Made by a program: the position numbers and the translations under genes | DNA from: Allantophomopsis cytisporea | Taxonomy: Eukaryota; Ascomycota; Leotiomycetes; Phacidiales; Phacidiaceae | DNA length: 64,000 nucleotides | Direction: 5' to 3' | Assembly: GCA_024752435.1 (NCBI GenBank) | Contig: CP103034.1 | Span: 310,001 to 374,000 of the forward strand | Shown here: positions 33,823 through 43,103 of the stretch, piece by piece | How the letters are laid out: each line of letters starts with the position of its first letter | Numbering within the stretch: the first letter of the stretch is position 1 | The notes under the pieces: generated by a model | The model's database searches: none | Told to the model about the DNA's origin: nothing | The model's input: only the letters and a program-made list of their open reading frames with translations

Positions 33823-34800
33823 ATTGGCGGTTATGAGGGGGACTGGAGGTTGATATGGATTGAGAGTTCACCAGACCCTGAGTGAAGTTGCAGTTGACGA
33901 ACGATTGGAGGTTGTAGTCAGATCTGGTGAGGTTGTGTAGATTGAGATCTGGTGCATAGCACAATCTGGGGTAGAGTTCCCAGGAAATTACTATTAATAA
34001 GCTGTGATGGATAACAACGACAGGGAGCTGGGAGTGATTAGTTTATATGATTATCTATACCTTGTTTGTAAGGTATAATAAGGCATTCAAAATGCATTTC
34101 CTCCTTGACAAATCCTCCTGTACCAAAGCTAAACCCGCTACTCGGGTGGAGCCGACGCTAGCATAAGAGAGCGCATGTACGTACTATATGTACTGTGTAC
34201 TTGTATGTACGTACCTGTAGTCACGTAAGGTAGTATACAAGATCCACTAAGCTTTGGAATCGAGCAGCAGGGCCTACCTCAACTCAACTCAACTCAACAT
34301 CTTCATTCTCAATCCCCTCCTTTATCAATGGTAAAGACTCATGGAGTTGTCGCCTATACCATCGATATTGTTACTTGTGTCGGTTGCTTCTCGTACTCCT
34401 AATTCCGTCGTCAATTTAGAGGAGACACTAGACTTACAAGCTAATCAGCTAGCTCTGATCTGAGCGGAGAGATATTGATATAGTATGTTCACAACATGAA
34501 GTTCGGATTGCCCAGGTGAGGAAGTATATGAAGTGCACAAATTATTCGAGTGCTATAGAAATGTTGGATTGATGAAATCATAGTTATGGTCTCCTTGATA
34601 CTTCTCAAGGAAAACAACTTTGCAGAGACATTGATTGACTGCAAGAAACCATCGCGTGACTGTAGTTACTAAGCTTGATTAAAAGTTTACTAGCTAGACT
34701 ATTTACAGAAAGTTTCTAGGTTTCGAAAACAGATATCTAAATCTCAACCCGATCTCGTCTAGCCCATCTTAGTCACTACAGAATTGTTCTCAAAGTGCAC
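33823..34800. other. Intergenic region
   Basis: About 1 kb. It has short repeats of GTACGTAC type near 34178-34215 and ACTCA units near 34280-34297. No gene was found. Confidence 0.5.
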
Positions 34801-36546
34801 CTAGTACACAGGGACCTTGAACGCGTCAAAGGTGTAGGTCCAGCTGTCAATAGAGTCCTGGTCGTTGACACAGTCGAAGGTGCTGTTGCTGCTCTGCCAC
34901 AGAGGGCGAGTTGGCCATTGGCAAAGCATTTGAGTCTCGCCTTCGTAAGTTCCTGAAGAGACAGTGGCGTTAAGACGGGTTGGCTTCACACCGTTCTCGA
35001 CCCAGTCGATCATGATTTGCACGTTGTTTTCTGGGTATGGACCAGGCTGGAGAGAGTTGGTTCCACAGTGGGCTGCTCCAGGAATGAGGTAGAATTGGTA
35101 CCAGTCTTCGAGAGCTTGAAGACTCTCTTCTTCGGACAGGTCACCGTACATAATGGAACGAACTGACTGCCAGTAGTGAATCGATGAACCGGATGGAATA
35201 CTTGGATCGGACTCTCCGTGGTAGTGCAACAGTTTGCCTCCAGAAGATTGGAAAGTAGTCAGGTCAGGAAGGGTAGTTTGCAGACTGTCCAAGTATCTCA
35301 CCATACCAATGTTCATCCACTCGACAAGGGTATCATAGGTAACGTTGTTAAGATCAGAGAGGTTATCGAGGTCAAGCAACTGAATAAACTTCACGACGTA
35401 CTCCCCTCCAGTGGATGGAATGCTGAGTTCCCAAGAGCTAGTGTTCGAATTGTACGTTGGGTTGGCATCGCTGAGCTGAGAACCAATTTGGTAGGAAAGG
35501 TATGCACGTTGACCGTCGGAGTTATGAAGACCGTCATAGATGGCTTGAGCGACCGCGACTCCTTCGGCAGTAACAGTTCCATTCTGAGCTGGAGTAGTGC
35601 TTGTTGAGCTGCCCTCGGCACGCTTGCTAAAGCCGAAACCAAGAGAAGTGCTAGTGGTGGCCGCACAGTAGTAAGATTCGCCGATAATGGAGCTCAAGTT
35701 GAAGTTAAGCTTGCAAAGATCTGTGCGGGAAATAACGCCATCAGTTCTTCCATCAAGAGGATCGCAAGCAGCAATGGTAGCGTTAACAATCTTGTCCAAC
35801 TCGCAAGTTGGTGGGTAATAATCCAAGGTATGCTCTACAGCGGCTGAGAAAACATGGTTGACTTGTTGCTGCGAGTAACGGAAGGCTGGAGCACCTGCGA
35901 TCACACCGTCGTACTCCTCACCCCAACGCTGGACTTGACTCATACCCTCTCGTCCACCATCGGAGCATCCCTCGTAATAGGTGTAAATTTTGGTGTCGTC
36001 AGGTAAGCCGTAGAAAGCTCTGGCGAGTGGTTTTCCAATGAGAGTCATCTCGCCCAATGCCTGGTATCCAAACATATGTGCAGCATCCCAGTTGATCGAT
36101 CCGTTCCCGTATAGGGCCACCTCGTCGTAACTGTAGTCGAAGGCATCATATCCTGCACTGGTAGCACCACTAGCAGCGCCGTATGCGAGACCTCCGGTCG
36201 CGTCGCTAGACAGAGAGTAACCACCTCCACCACCGACGTAGAAACGATTCTCATAATCGGAAGGGCTTGGGAAAGCATACTTGACGACCACCTCATCAGT
36301 CGTGCCGGTGTGCGTGTAGGTGACTGTCACGTTACAATAGGTGTAAGTTGTAGTGCTGCCCATGCCAGCAGACGCATTATAGACAGCGCTAGCAGTCACG
36401 GCAGACGGAATCAAGTCGATGCCAAGCAATGTCCCATTTGCAGGTAAGGCGGCCTGCACATTGGATACAGTACAGACATCAGCAAGAGATGTGGCGTTCG
36501 CTGTTGCCGCCAGAGCAGCGACAGCTGCGCACGAAGATTGACGCAT
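34801..36546 (-). CDS. Tannase/feruloyl esterase family protein, secreted, 581 aa
   Basis: Intronless 581-aa serine esterase of the fungal tannase/FaeB family, which hydrolyses gallate or ferulate esters outside the cell. A signal peptide covers about residues 1-18. The nucleophile is Ser195 in YYEGCSDGGREG. The catalytic acid lies in HYHGESDPSIPSG and the His in IPGAAHCGTNS. Cysteines next to Ser and His give the family's CS-D-HC arrangement, where a disulfide ties the active site. A lid-like insertion contains CDPLDGRTDGVISRTDLC, which resembles the family's calcium-binding loop. Lys308-Arg309 within a Ser/Thr-rich stretch (FSKRAEGSSTSTT) is a possible Kex2 site like that which splits Aspergillus tannase into two subunits. 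Substrate choice is not deducible. Confidence 0.93.
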   Translation of the reverse strand: MRQSSCAAVAALAATANATSLADVCTVSNVQAALPANGTLLGIDLIPSAVTASAVYNASAGMGSTTTYTYCNVTVTYTHTGTTDEVVVKYAFPSPSDYENRFYVGGGGGYSLSSDATGGLAYGAASGATSAGYDAFDYSYDEVALYGNGSINWDAAHMFGYQALGEMTLIGKPLARAFYGLPDDTKIYTYYEGCSDGGREGMSQVQRWGEEYDGVIAGAPAFRYSQQQVNHVFSAAVEHTLDYYPPTCELDKIVNATIAACDPLDGRTDGVISRTDLCKLNFNLSSIIGESYYCAATTSTSLGFGFSKRAEGSSTSTTPAQNGTVTAEGVAVAQAIYDGLHNSDGQRAYLSYQIGSQLSDANPTYNSNTSSWELSIPSTGGEYVVKFIQLLDLDNLSDLNNVTYDTLVEWMNIGMVRYLDSLQTTLPDLTTFQSSGGKLLHYHGESDPSIPSGSSIHYWQSVRSIMYGDLSEEESLQALEDWYQFYLIPGAAHCGTNSLQPGPYPENNVQIMIDWVENGVKPTRLNATVSSGTYEGETQMLCQWPTRPLWQSSNSTFDCVNDQDSIDSWTYTFDAFKVPVY

Positions 36547-37980
36547 GTCGGGCCAGAACAGTAAGTAAAGGAGTGAAATGAGAGTGAAATAAAAGAGTGT
36601 TTAGTTGAGATCTCAATGATCAGGCTTGTAAAGACTTGTTTTGAAAGTTTGCCATTGCTTCCTCGGGTATTATCTATAATGTGACGATGTTACTTGAAAA
36701 ACCAAACGGGAGCGCTCATCTTTGCGCCTCCGAAGTCCGACTGCGATATCACGGACTGACTTGTCAAATCGGCCCCGATTACATTCCGTTGAAAGGATTC
36801 CAATGAGAAGAATCTAGACGTTAAGTTGGTCATAAACTATCTTTCTCCTTGTGCCGCGTAACGGCCCCTTTCGAAGGATGCTAGTACGGTACGTAGTAAA
36901 TATCTGTAGGGCTAATGAGCAGCGTTTCTACTAAACTTTAGCAGACGTATGCCAGGCTCAGGCACCGTTGGTTAGTGCGTACGCTTTGTTTGTGGTGTGC
37001 GCTGCGCCATTACGTGGTGTCAGGTAAAGGAGAGAATGACGATGGACGAACGTTGTGCTCAGAGTAGTTATGATCGGAGGGCTGTGCCGCGCGTCAACTG
37101 GTCCTTGCAATTATGGTGCCTCAGGGGATGGCGCGTCCTTCAATATGTGGAGGTAAATTACATAGGCATGAAAGCTTCGATTCGATCCGATCCGTCCATG
37201 CGTCTTCCATCAAGTAAGTCACATCAACTGTCTCTCTCATCGGGATTTGATCTAATTGTAGACATGTAGCCCTCTATGGCCGGCTTGGACTCGTCGTCGG
37301 CGGTGTGAATCATATTTAGGTGATAACGGAGAGCCGAACCATAGTGATCTAGTGTCTACATAATGTATGGAGCAGACAGTCACACCTCCACATTTTGTTT
37401 GACATCCAAATAAACTTCTCGTCGATCACTTGTCATCATGAATTGATTCAGAAACCCATCTGCATACGTACATGGTATTAAAAGACCTTGGCCTTCCTGA
37501 AAATCGATCACCTTATCTAAAGCTCTTGAAAGCAACAAAGTCGCAGTATATGTAGCTCTGCCTTAGGCGCCCACCATCCAAAATCCTTCTAGTTCAAAGG
37601 TATGAAATAGATTCCCTTGCGTTTTGATGAAAACAGAGGTGCGATCATAATCTTTTACGAAAACTGAAAAACGCTCGGATGCATCTTGCATTGTTGATCA
37701 AAGTTATTTGATTATTTATAATCTTCGATCTTCTTCGACAAACCCGTGTGCAAATCATTCGCAGATATTGCCCTCACCCCAGGCGATGTCGGCCTCGAAG
37801 CAAGACCCACCAGATTACAAAGGAGCAGATGACGATAGCTGCTACAGCCAGTATTTGATGTCAATGATGAAAGAAAACATTAGCTTTTATAAAGGAAACT
37901 GCTACGGTTCCGTTTGTTTTAGTTAGATCATCGTCAATTCAATTGTTCATTTTCCTCCGTCAACTTTATTTTGGTTCTGT
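36547..37980. other. Intergenic region, no gene recognised
   Basis: About 1.4 kb, including the promoter of the tannase-family gene. A 72-codon frame at 37708-37926 has no recognisable features and is not called. Confidence 0.5.
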
Positions 37981-38385
37981 GACTAAGTCTGTACCTATAG
38001 TAATGGGCTACCCAGGGATATAAGCTACCTTACAAAGTTATTCAACTCTTATAATAGCTACAATTATTTGTACAACAACTACAATAGTAATAGAATTGAA
38101 GCTATAGATTATAAATACTCCACTTAAATAATATATCCTTGTATACATATAAGTTGTAAACCTGAGGCTTTAACTCAATACAGGCTTATATTTCAATAAC
38201 CTGCTTAATAAAAGCAAACTGCTTATTAGCATCAATATATACTCTTCTATACTTTTGTAGTTTTATTGTAGCTATTGTAGCTTTTAATAACAATACTTCT
38301 TGCTATAATATAGCAACTTAAATGTTTTTATTGTTAAAACTCTATTAGGATTTATATTTAACATCGACTTATTAACGAGTAAAAG
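37981..38385. repeat. AT-rich decayed repeat with a dispersed end sequence
   Basis: Strongly AT-rich, stop-filled DNA directly abutting the LRR-type relic. Its left end (37985-38032) matches, in inverted orientation, the sequence at 50838-50885. All differences in the aligned core are transitions. It probably is a RIP-mutated transposable-element fragment that truncated the LRR-type gene. Confidence 0.55.
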
Positions 38386-40779
38386 AAGAACGACTTGAAG
38401 CTTAGGTTTCTTAACGACATGCCAAATCTTGAGCACCTATTCATCCAATGTGAAAACCCTGATTCGAAGTCTTACGAAGAAGAGAAAGATGCCCACTGGT
38501 TTTCCTCGCTAGAAGACCTCCGCAAGCCACTAATGCCAGGCCAGGCAGGGCCATTTCCTCTTTACGCTCTTGTAAGTCACAATCGTCTCCTTTCCATTTT
38601 CATATTCTCTTCTATAGATATACTGACTTTCATTGTTCAAGGCACTCTCAATCTTCTCGACGGCAATGTCGAGCACAGAAGTTTTAATAGCTTCGGGGAA
38701 CTTTTCTGCCATCCTACGCTAGAACGCCTTACCTTCAATTGTATCAGTACTCATAATGCAACAATGGGAGGTTTTTTCCATACAGACAGCCCACAATTGC
38801 AGTCAACTATGTTACAGGAGCTCCACTTAGGAGAATGCGATGTAACTCCAGATTTTTTGGAGTTTATTCTCAAATTACCCAAAAGTCTAAAAGCCCTCAG
38901 CATCTTCACCTCACCTTCATTTTGCGTCGACTGTCATGATCCAGTCGCAACAGAGCACTACGTCATTAGTATGAGAGATGTTACTTCTACGTTAGAATAT
39001 TTCCGGTTGCACGAGTATGATTGTTTCATCAAAGGTCCAGCTATCGGTCTCGCTTCGTTCTCCGCTTTGAAAGTTCTTGACATCGATCTAGACTTGTTAC
39101 TCTCTGACGCTACCGATATGGCAAAAGTCATGCCCCCAAATCTGGAGATACAGTGACGCCCAAAAAGTCTGCGTACAGTAGCCGAAATCTCCTGAACACC
39201 AAAATCATATATTGACTTCAAAGTAATATAACTCTACGAGGATATACTCAATTGATACTATTTTTATAGTATTAGAATCGTATAATTATAAAGTATCTTT
39301 ATATACATTATCAATATTTGGTATACTACCCTTATACATCAATAACTGCTTAACACCGCTTCTTTATAGAAATAGCTATATTATTCAATATATCTTCCTT
39401 CAGTAATTCCTAAGCTTTAATAGCTGTATCTTGTAGAATACTTAATATAGCTATATTGCTCTGCTCAATAAAGTTAGGCTATAGTTTATATATCTTCTTT
39501 TTAAAAAGTACCTATATATTTTCAATAGGGTTTAAGTTAAGTAAATAAAGAAGCCAATCTATAACTTAAATACCGTTTAAATCGAGCTATTCTCGTACTA
39601 AATAAGCTATATAAATCGAAGTATTATCTTGTATAAAGATAGAGTCGAAGTCTAAGACTATATTTAAATACTTATTTAAAATATCTTTGTATTTCTTTGC
39701 TGTAAATCTTCTATAAAGTATATTAGAATCCCTTTTACAAACAACTAAGTCCGACCGAATACTAAAACTGAATATAGTCTAGAATATAATCGAATGCTAT
39801 ATCCTTCGAGCCTTTAGTTGTATAGCCTATTGAAATAAGCCTTTTCTCGGCCGACGGAACATCTAGTCGGTCTTTTTACTTTTGCTTTGTTTAATAGAAC
39901 ATTCGTTGCTCTACTAAATATATACTTATTGTACTTGTATCTACCAAAGATACTTTTAAACCTATTTAAGCTGCTGATTAGCATCAGCTTAAGTTAATAA
40001 AGGTTGTTTAAAGCATTTCTACTTGTATATATTTATAGTCTTTACAAAATTTAAGACTATATTGTAGTAGGTACCCGGGTATATCTCTTGAATTAACTTG
40101 GCGTACAATATCTTTAGGTTTCTTTTGTAAGTTTGGGTAATCAATCTCTTGAGCCGGGGGGATAAAACCGTAGGTCTTCTAGAGCGTAGATTTGACCGTG
40201 CCTTATTTCAAGACAATGTTTTGCTAATTGAATATTGAATGGTAGATCTAGCTAAGCCAACTTGATAACTTATCGCACTGTAGCTCATCCCAGCTATATA
40301 CAATCCTACCAATTGATTGCGAGTAGCTAGAAAGAGCTCTGCCCGTGGTCTCCGGCCAAGTTGCGCTGCCATTGAAGTTATATTTACAGTATAATAATGA
40401 AGTCAAATGCGGGGATATTTGCGGCTCTACAGATATTCGCTTAAGTGTACGCAGACTTTTTGTGCACCACTGTACTAAGGCTCCAGGAGGTATTTACAGG
40501 ATTTCTACTTACTATAAATTGTGATGAAGTTCTCATGAATCTTGCAAACGCACGATCAAGATTGATCCCTAAGTTGCAAACGCTTATTATTGCTGGTCAA
40601 AAACACCTTGAAGATAAGGAAAAGTATCGCAGCAAGGGGTGGTACAAGGCTTTTCAGGACGGCGGGGTGGGAATTGAACATGAAATATGCACATGCACAG
40701 AGGAAAAAATGCAATTTGACTATTGTGTGGACCAGCATGGCGATCAACTACTCTCCCGATGGCGAAACTCCTCACGCTG
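38386..40779 (+). pseudogene. LRR/F-box-type gene split by a Tc1/mariner insertion
   Basis: The left part (to 39150) encodes leucine-rich segments such as MPNLEHLFIQCENPD, LERLTFNCIS, LQELHLGECDVTPDFLEFIL and LKVLDIDLDLLL, as in the LRR region of fungal F-box-like proteins. The right part (40475-40779) encodes LRLQEVFTGFLLTINCDEVL and LIPKLQTLIIAG. Removing the 1322-bp element and one TA copy joins the parts in frame (NLEI then LRLQEV). The upstream side is lost: a stop lies at 38380 and AT-rich repeat DNA begins there. No ATG is available near 38395. A GTAAGT at 38572 followed by TTCAAG at 38642 resembles an intron, but removal would break the frame. Confidence 0.7.
39151..40472 (-). mobile_element. 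RIP-degraded Tc1/mariner transposon with TIRs and TA duplication
   Basis: A 1322-bp element flanked by TA (39149-39150 and 40473-40474). Terminal inverted repeats start CAGTG; the left reads CAGTGACGCCCAAAAAGTCT and the right, inverted, CAGTGGTGCACAAAAAGTCT. Both continue GCGTACA before diverging. The minus strand holds transposase remnants: FIQDNTSIYIAYLVRE, then a segment ending NLNPIENI near 39510-39545. These match the DDE-transposase motifs QDNAxxHTA and SPDLNPIEN once transition changes are considered. Stops at former Trp codons and Leu in place of Pro fit C-to-T change, that is RIP. The element is dead. Confidence 0.88.
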
Positions 40780-40861
40780 AGAAATAGCAGGTAGCCAAAT
40801 CCTCCAGTCTACATTTGCTTTTCACATGTATTGAACACCCCTCTACATCACTCGCATTCTT

Positions 40862-41739
40862 TCAGGTCTTTGTTGGTAGTAGAATCAATAGACTGCTGAA
40901 ATCAGACACTTGACTATCGATTAGAGTTCCTGTGAGGATGACTGTTCTTTGTGCTTTGATTCTTGATCTGGAAGCAGAGACGGCGATATCGTCGTGTCTG
41001 AGCTGAAGCCCTTCATCAAGGACGATGAGGCTGACCTTGTTAGTAGCATACTTAGTGATCAGACTTTCCCATACCCAAACGTGGAGTATGACATTGATAT
41101 GATGGTGACTTCTCGGCATTTTGTCTGGAATGGGACCTTTGGAAGCGCTTCTCAGTAGCCCCTGTCGTAAACGTATGTAGTGTGCAGAGCAGCATATTTG
41201 AGTGTATTTATCTAACTAAGTATATCAAATTATCCCACGTACGCAGTTACAAAGTTTCCTTCATCATCCAGGTCAATGTTCAGTCTGTGTGAACGTCAGA
41301 GATCCCTCGCAGACGCTGCTGACGTGTAGATGCAATCCAACTTACCTCGATTCTACAAGGTCACAGGTGAAGACTTGGGTTGCTGAGGGTTTCCCATGAA
41401 CTCTTGCGTTTGGAGGCAAATCACTCCTGCAGAATAACTTTGCACAAAATTAGTAATGCTTCCGAGGCCTAACGAATAAGTACTCTACCCACGTTGGCCT
41501 CAATACTTGGTCTCTCACTGAATTGACCTTCAAGGAATTTCCTTCCACTCAACTTCTGCTTCCATTCTTCGACGTCTGGTTTGGGATCTGTGTTTCTCTT
41601 CAGGTCGAACGTATCAATATGGGATCCCTGTAGTTTGATAGGGGATGGGTGATTGGGTGGAGTAACTAACAATTGGTGGTGGTCGAGGTGGACGTTGGTT
41701 CATGGCATTTTGATCAAACTTTGCGCCGCCGAAACCCAT
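40862..41739 (-). pseudogene. SNF2-family helicase relic
   Basis: The minus strand shows pieces of a SNF2-type protein. At 41739 a start (MGFGGAKFDQNAMNQRPPRP) is followed by an intron and IDTFDLKRNTDPKPDVEEW. Next come SDLPPNARVHGKPSATQVF and, after another intron-like gap, LNIDLDDEGNFVTAYV. The 3' piece (41119-40862) has VSLIVLDEGLQLRHDD and RTVILTGTLIDSQVSDFSSL. These match helicase motif II (DEGH-like, His replaced by Gln) and motif III (LTGTP-like) of SNF2 ATPases. Motif I, the region between, and the whole helicase C domain are missing. It stops at 40862. Confidence 0.6.
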
Positions 41740-41906
41740 TTTTATGGCTGTTGAGAAAGAAGACGATAACGATTAGAATGATATCTACTGAAAGGTGAGG
41801 ACTCTTTCTTGTTGCCTCTTTTTATGTCGATACTGGAGATGACGCAGGCAGGCTGACGCTGACGCTGAGGCCTCGGACCACACATACCACCGTACGCCAT
41901 AGCCGC

Positions 41907-42286
41907 CCTGAATTTGGGGGAGCCTTTGATTCACTCCAACGTGGGTCCATATACCCTACTAGTGTCAAATTGATGCTTAAAATTCACCAACACCGTAGAG
42001 TTAAGAACACTTTTTCTGACTTCATTTCTAAGTTATGCGGAATGTAAGCGTTTTTAATACAGTTAGCTATATACTTTCGGTTATATATTATAAGGTTCTA
42101 ATATAGAAGGTACTTTTAATGCGTATTTTCGCTATTTTCATGACTTCAGATATTTTGGTAGGGGAAAATTGTTCATGGCTACCTTAAATATATAGGATTC
42201 ACTCTCTTCTAACACCTAATAAGCGTGAGTTAGACCTATCAGTATGTCTCAAATATTGGAGTGAATCAAAGGCCCCCGAATTTAGG
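41907..42286. mobile_element. 380-bp MITE-like element with ~32-bp terminal inverted repeats
   Basis: The left end reads CCTGAATTTGGGGGAGCC and continues TTTGATTCACTCCAA. The right end, inverted, reads CCTAAATTCGGGGGCC and the same TTTGATTCACTCCAA. The arms differ by two transitions and a 1-2 base indel. The interior is AT-rich and non-coding. No clear target-site duplication could be identified, so the exact ends are uncertain by a few bases. This fits a non-autonomous DNA transposon. Confidence 0.75.
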
Positions 42287-43103
42287 CAACAAGGGCTGAT
42301 AAGGTAGCGTCAATTGCCCCAACCCAACGCATAAATATCTACGTACATATTAATTACATACTTGTACATCTGCGACTCACAGATCAACCACGAGCCACGT
42401 ACCTGGCAGCTTCTTCGCGCTTCCTCATCCCGAGGACCGACTGCGGATCCTCAACATTGATGGTAAGTATTCTGGTGTCCATTCAAGGTTAAAGTTGACA
42501 TAAAAGTCGTTTCAGCCTACCGTTCGCTCATGAACGCCGCAAATCGTTGGGGCGATTTGCCTTCCTTGCCATGTCAAAACCCCAGTCATAACAGGTCGTT
42601 TATCACGAAGGATCGGAAGGATCGGGTCGATAAATTCCTATCTCGGTAACTAACGTATCATCTACCATCCTTCAGGAGCTCTGTTCATTCATTCATTCAT
42701 TCACTATCCCGACCTCAGGAAACGAAACAATTGATATAGGCGGCTATGGAGCCGCGGTTCCACGTAAATTAACGGCTGAATGGTAAAGGGAATTCTTAAT
42801 CTTAACACCTCTAAGATTTCCCAAGGCTGACACCGATTCATCCTTAGGTAGGTATGGATTGTAGATTATTATGAGGATCTTAGACGGCGAGGCAGAAACT
42901 ATTCCTTCGCTGACCGATTTCGACATTGTGGAAAACGAAAATGTGATCTTACCGATCATGGGGGCTGTTTGTTGCTCTACTTTGAATCTTTCATATAATT
43001 CGCGTTTCTTGTGAGCTTTTTTGGTCCCTCAAAATTTTCTGTCTTTACAGTGTTCGTTCAAAAAAAGAATCTTCTATGAGGAAGGGTGTGAGGCATTTCA
43101 AAA
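42287..43103. other. Intergenic region upstream of the subtilase gene
   Basis: About 0.8 kb with no supportable gene. It contains (ATTC)4 near 42687-42702 and presumably the promoter of the downstream protease. Confidence 0.5.

Noticed and set aside
38572..38642. Intron-like GTAAGT...TTCAAG segment in the LRR relic
   Set aside because: Its removal shifts the frame and meets a stop, whereas retaining it leaves the frame open. The intron may have been lost, mutated or never real.
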